DNA of 64,000 bases from Dipodascopsis uninucleata var. uninucleata (lineage: Eukaryota > Ascomycota > Lipomycetes > Lipomycetales > Lipomycetaceae). The stretch is taken from NCBI GenBank assembly GCA_030568195.1, contig JAJLTO010000018.1, positions 1 to 64,000 on the forward strand, in the 5' to 3' direction. The notes below the pieces were generated by a model, which was not told the origin of the DNA, searched no databases, and saw only the letters and a program-made list of their open reading frames with translations. The position numbers and the translations under genes are program-made. Below are positions 61,523 to 64,000 of the stretch, piece after piece (position 1 is the stretch's first letter; each line of letters opens with the position of its first letter).

Positions 61523-62575
61523 ATGGAAACTCCAGAAAATGGGTTTATTCCTGGTTCAGGTATTGTTCATTCTGAAATCGTGGACGTATCGAAATCAATT
61601 GCGGATAAGAGGATCGATAACTACACAATTGTCATAACAGGTGGTGCTTCTGGGTTGGGCGCAGGATTTGCTCGTGAGTGGTCAAAACGAGGAGCAAACG
61701 TCATCATTGGCGACGTGAAAAGAGCGGAGGGCGAGGCATTGATCGCTGAAATCAGACAGGCGACTGAAAATGAGAATCACCATTTTCTTGAGCTGGATGT
61801 CACTGATTGGGGATCTCAAGTGACGTTCTTTCGAGAAGCAGCTAAATTGAGTCCTCATGGTGAAATTGACTGTATCGTCGCCAATGCGGGTATTACGTCT
61901 ACAGAGGAAAACGCAGCGTTCATGCGTCCCCCTGATTATACACAGATGGATGGTATTCCTCCAAAGCCCTCGCTGAAGATCATGGATGTCAACTTGACGG
62001 GCGAGCTTTATACTGCCCATTTGGCGATGGCTTATTTGTCAAAAAACCGCGGAAACACGCCACGCGATCGTCATCTAATCTTGATGTCCTCGGCGGCAGG
62101 TATCTGTCCTTTAACAGCTCTGCCACTTTACACCACTTCAAAGCATGGCGTAGCTGGATTGTTCAGAGCCCTCCGTGCAACAGGTATGACTTATCATGGC
62201 GTGAGGGTGAACATGCTCAACCCCTACTTCTGCAAGACACCATTGCTGGCAAAAAGGAGTGAAATTTTGATGGCAGGTATCGCTTTCGCTGAATTGGACG
62301 ATGTTATAGAGGCTGCAACTAGACTAGTAGTTGATAAATCAATCATTGGTCGTGCACTTGCTGTCGGACCTAGAGCGTCTCGTGATGTGGTGGAGCAGGT
62401 TGGCTTATCATTTACTAGTGGCAATAGCGAACAATCAATTTGGGATGTTTATTCTGGTGATTTCGATCAAACTGACATATTCACTCGAAGATTCATTGCT
62501 ATTACAAATATTGTGGCCGCGACTAAGGGATGGATCGGATTTTTCAAAGACATTGCCAGCGCTTTGAGGAGGTAG
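61523..62575 (+). CDS. Short-chain dehydrogenase/reductase (15-PGDH-like)
   Basis: A 350-residue NAD(P)-dependent oxidoreductase of the classical SDR family. It shows TGGASGLG (39-46), an acidic residue at the end of strand 2 (IIGDV), which usually favours NAD, NAG (121-123), catalytic SSAAG (Ser about 190) and YTTSK (Tyr 203, Lys 207). The order and spacing fit enzymes related to 15-hydroxyprostaglandin dehydrogenase that oxidise secondary alcohols. A C-terminal extension of about 60 residues with a hydrophobic end (IVAATKGWIGFFKDI) is longer than typical. The ATG at 61523 follows the TATA element; the open frame back to 61451 begins with GTG. Divergent partner is the ABM protein. Confidence 0.9.
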   Translation: METPENGFIPGSGIVHSEIVDVSKSIADKRIDNYTIVITGGASGLGAGFAREWSKRGANVIIGDVKRAEGEALIAEIRQATENENHHFLELDVTDWGSQVTFFREAAKLSPHGEIDCIVANAGITSTEENAAFMRPPDYTQMDGIPPKPSLKIMDVNLTGELYTAHLAMAYLSKNRGNTPRDRHLILMSSAAGICPLTALPLYTTSKHGVAGLFRALRATGMTYHGVRVNMLNPYFCKTPLLAKRSEILMAGIAFAELDDVIEAATRLVVDKSIIGRALAVGPRASRDVVEQVGLSFTSGNSEQSIWDVYSGDFDQTDIFTRRFIAITNIVAATKGWIGFFKDIASALRR

Positions 62576-62660
62576 GCTACTTCCTGATGGCATATGTGCA
62601 ATGGAATAGATGTGACCTATTATTTAGTATATATCTTAATCTGATAATACACAACTGCAC

Positions 62661-64000
62661 TCACTCTTTAAGCGTAGTCTGTGCCTTTTCATTTAATCTT
62701 TTCAGAAACATAGCATGCCATCCAAATGAGCTAGAGAAATTTTCCGTGATGTTTTCTATAACTTGTATGCCTGTCTCTATTATATGATCCAAGTCATTTT
62801 CGAGAATAGATCGTAAATAAGGATTAGTTCGCGCAACTATAAGAATTGTTGTCATAGTGATAGTTGCAAGCCCGGGAGAGAAGACACCGGTAATAGGAAC
62901 AATGTCTCCGTTTGCCATTTCTAGAATAAATGATCGACATCCTAATAAACATTGTCTGCAGCAGCTCAGTATTTCAGCCCTCTTATGCTCCTCTATCATA
63001 AATTCTTCATTATGCAAGACATAGTCTACAAAATTTCGATTAATAATATAATTGAAGGCCGATCTTCTGCGCTTCAACCTGTTCACATTCCACTTCACGT
63101 TTGGTGGTGTGTTATATATGTATTTTGGAATTCTTTCCTGTAGTGCACTGTGATGTTGTTCAAATTCATGTGTATACTGAAACATCCACACAAGATAGTC
63201 TGCTCGTGCATTATTTGTAATATCTCTGCAGTATATGGTAGCATTGATTCGATTTATAGATTTTCTCATAGATGAGTTTGTTATTAACTGTAGCAGAAAA
63301 ACTTCGTCTTCTCCTCCAGCATTGTCATAAGTGCCTGGGTGATACATATGTCTTGGCATAGAAACTATGTCACTTGAAGGATATGGGACTAGATCCTCAT
63401 ACTTGGTTATACCAGTAGGTGAAAATAGGTCAATTTCCGATAAAATATCATTCTCATAACAGTAAAGACACCAAAATGTACAGCAAAAGCTTTGTGACAT
63501 CTTCTTATTCTGCTTGATGTAAGTCTGCGATGCAGTCGAAGCAATCTGGAGATACCTAAAGCACTCACAGATCTTGCTTTTTGCGCCTAAATAGAAACTA
63601 CAAAAGTTAGCGGTATTCTTCCACGTATGGCACGGAAACCTTACGCGGCTAGAGCACATGCTTGTATGCTAAAGATGGATGTGCTAGTATTAAGTGCCAG
63701 TAGTACGGTAGTAGAATTCCAATATTTACTCTCTATCATGGCTCTCTCAGCTTCATCGGCTGCTTTATCCTTGGCTGCTAAAGCTCCAAATGTTATGACA
63801 ATATTGAGTAGAATAGCCAAACCTGCTTCCGTGTTGCTATTTGCAGTTATTGAAAATAGCCTGTTCACCGTTTCAGAATCAAGTATAGGAAAATAGCAGT
63901 GTACGTTAACCATAAAGTATGTAATATACTTTGAAAGAATAAGTTGTTCAAGTTGTGGCACTTTTGAAACATTAATATTTGCCGGCATATCAGTGACCTC
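62661..64000 (-). CDS. Fungal-type transcription factor, 3' part (cut by window edge)
   Basis: Partial gene; the 5' end, with any zinc cluster, lies beyond 64000. Exons in view: 64000-63645 (open at the edge) and 63597-62661. The 47-bp intron has donor GTAAGG, branch CGCTAAC and acceptor TTGTAG, and splicing joins ACALA to FYLGAKSKICECFRYLQIAS. The first exon has YITYFMVNVHCYFPILD, a hallmark of the fungal-specific transcription factor domain (PF04082), followed by LLNIVITFGALAA. Later parts (RRSAFNYIINRN and following) are typical variable C-terminal regions. It converges with the dehydrogenase with only 85 bp between stop codons, and may regulate that gene pair. Confidence 0.8.

Overview
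The window is the left end of a budding-yeast (Saccharomycotina) chromosome. It opens with twelve perfect copies of the 10-bp telomere unit TGTAACCCTA (C-rich strand, positions 1-120). It then runs through a gene-poor subtelomere into solute-transporter and glycosidase genes. The DNA is AT-rich. Several genes carry short introns of 40-113 bp, most with GTGAGT or GTAAGT donors and CTAAC/CTAAT-like branch sites. CTG codons sit where leucine or similar hydrophobic residues are expected. The telomere unit resembles the 10-mer of Yarrowia in sharing GGGTTA but is not identical, so I infer an early-diverging, intron-containing yeast lineage. I cannot name the species.

Layout. (1) 1-2085: telomere, two diverged copies of a subtelomeric repeat of about 285 bp, then no genes. 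(2) 2086-27294: four paralogous OPT-family oligopeptide/glutathione-type transporters (2086 +, 10197 +, 20000 -, 24694 -), with a Soa1-like sulfur-compound/anion permease (16066 +) and an NADP-dependent alkenal-reductase-type oxidoreductase (18274 -) between them. The long spacers hold decayed remnants: a tRNA-Asp-like fragment, an MFS C-terminus, a probable ribosomal protein L26 piece and unidentified coding scraps. (3) 27295-32457: about 5 kb without an intact gene, with two decayed reading frames. (4) 32458-36607: two convergent, intron-bearing MFS permeases of the anion:cation symporter (Dal5/Fen2-like) family. (5) 38817-55997: a carbohydrate-use block containing a raffinose-synthase-type GH36, a maltose/alpha-glucoside-type permease, a secreted FAD oxidase-like protein, a lactose/cellodextrin-type permease, a GH5 glycosidase divergent from it, a cytosolic GH1 beta-glucosidase and a Zn2Cys6 regulator. 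(6) 57775-64000: another Fen2/Liz1-like permease, a divergent pair (ABM-domain protein and short-chain dehydrogenase), and a second fungal-type transcription factor cut by the right edge.

How the genes may work together. The permease at 48033 and the cytosolic GH1 at 52126 form the classic import-then-hydrolyse pair for beta-glucosides or cellobiose. An identical 11-bp palindromic-core motif, TAATCCGCGGA, lies in the permease/GH5 divergent promoter and in the GH1 promoter. The Zn2Cys6 gene directly upstream of GH1 is the obvious candidate to bind it. GH36 plus the alpha-glucoside-type permease could form a matching alpha-galactoside/alpha-glucoside arm. The telomere-proximal half looks like peptide/glutathione and sulfur scavenging. 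No virus-like element, LTR element, CRISPR array or rRNA gene was recognised.
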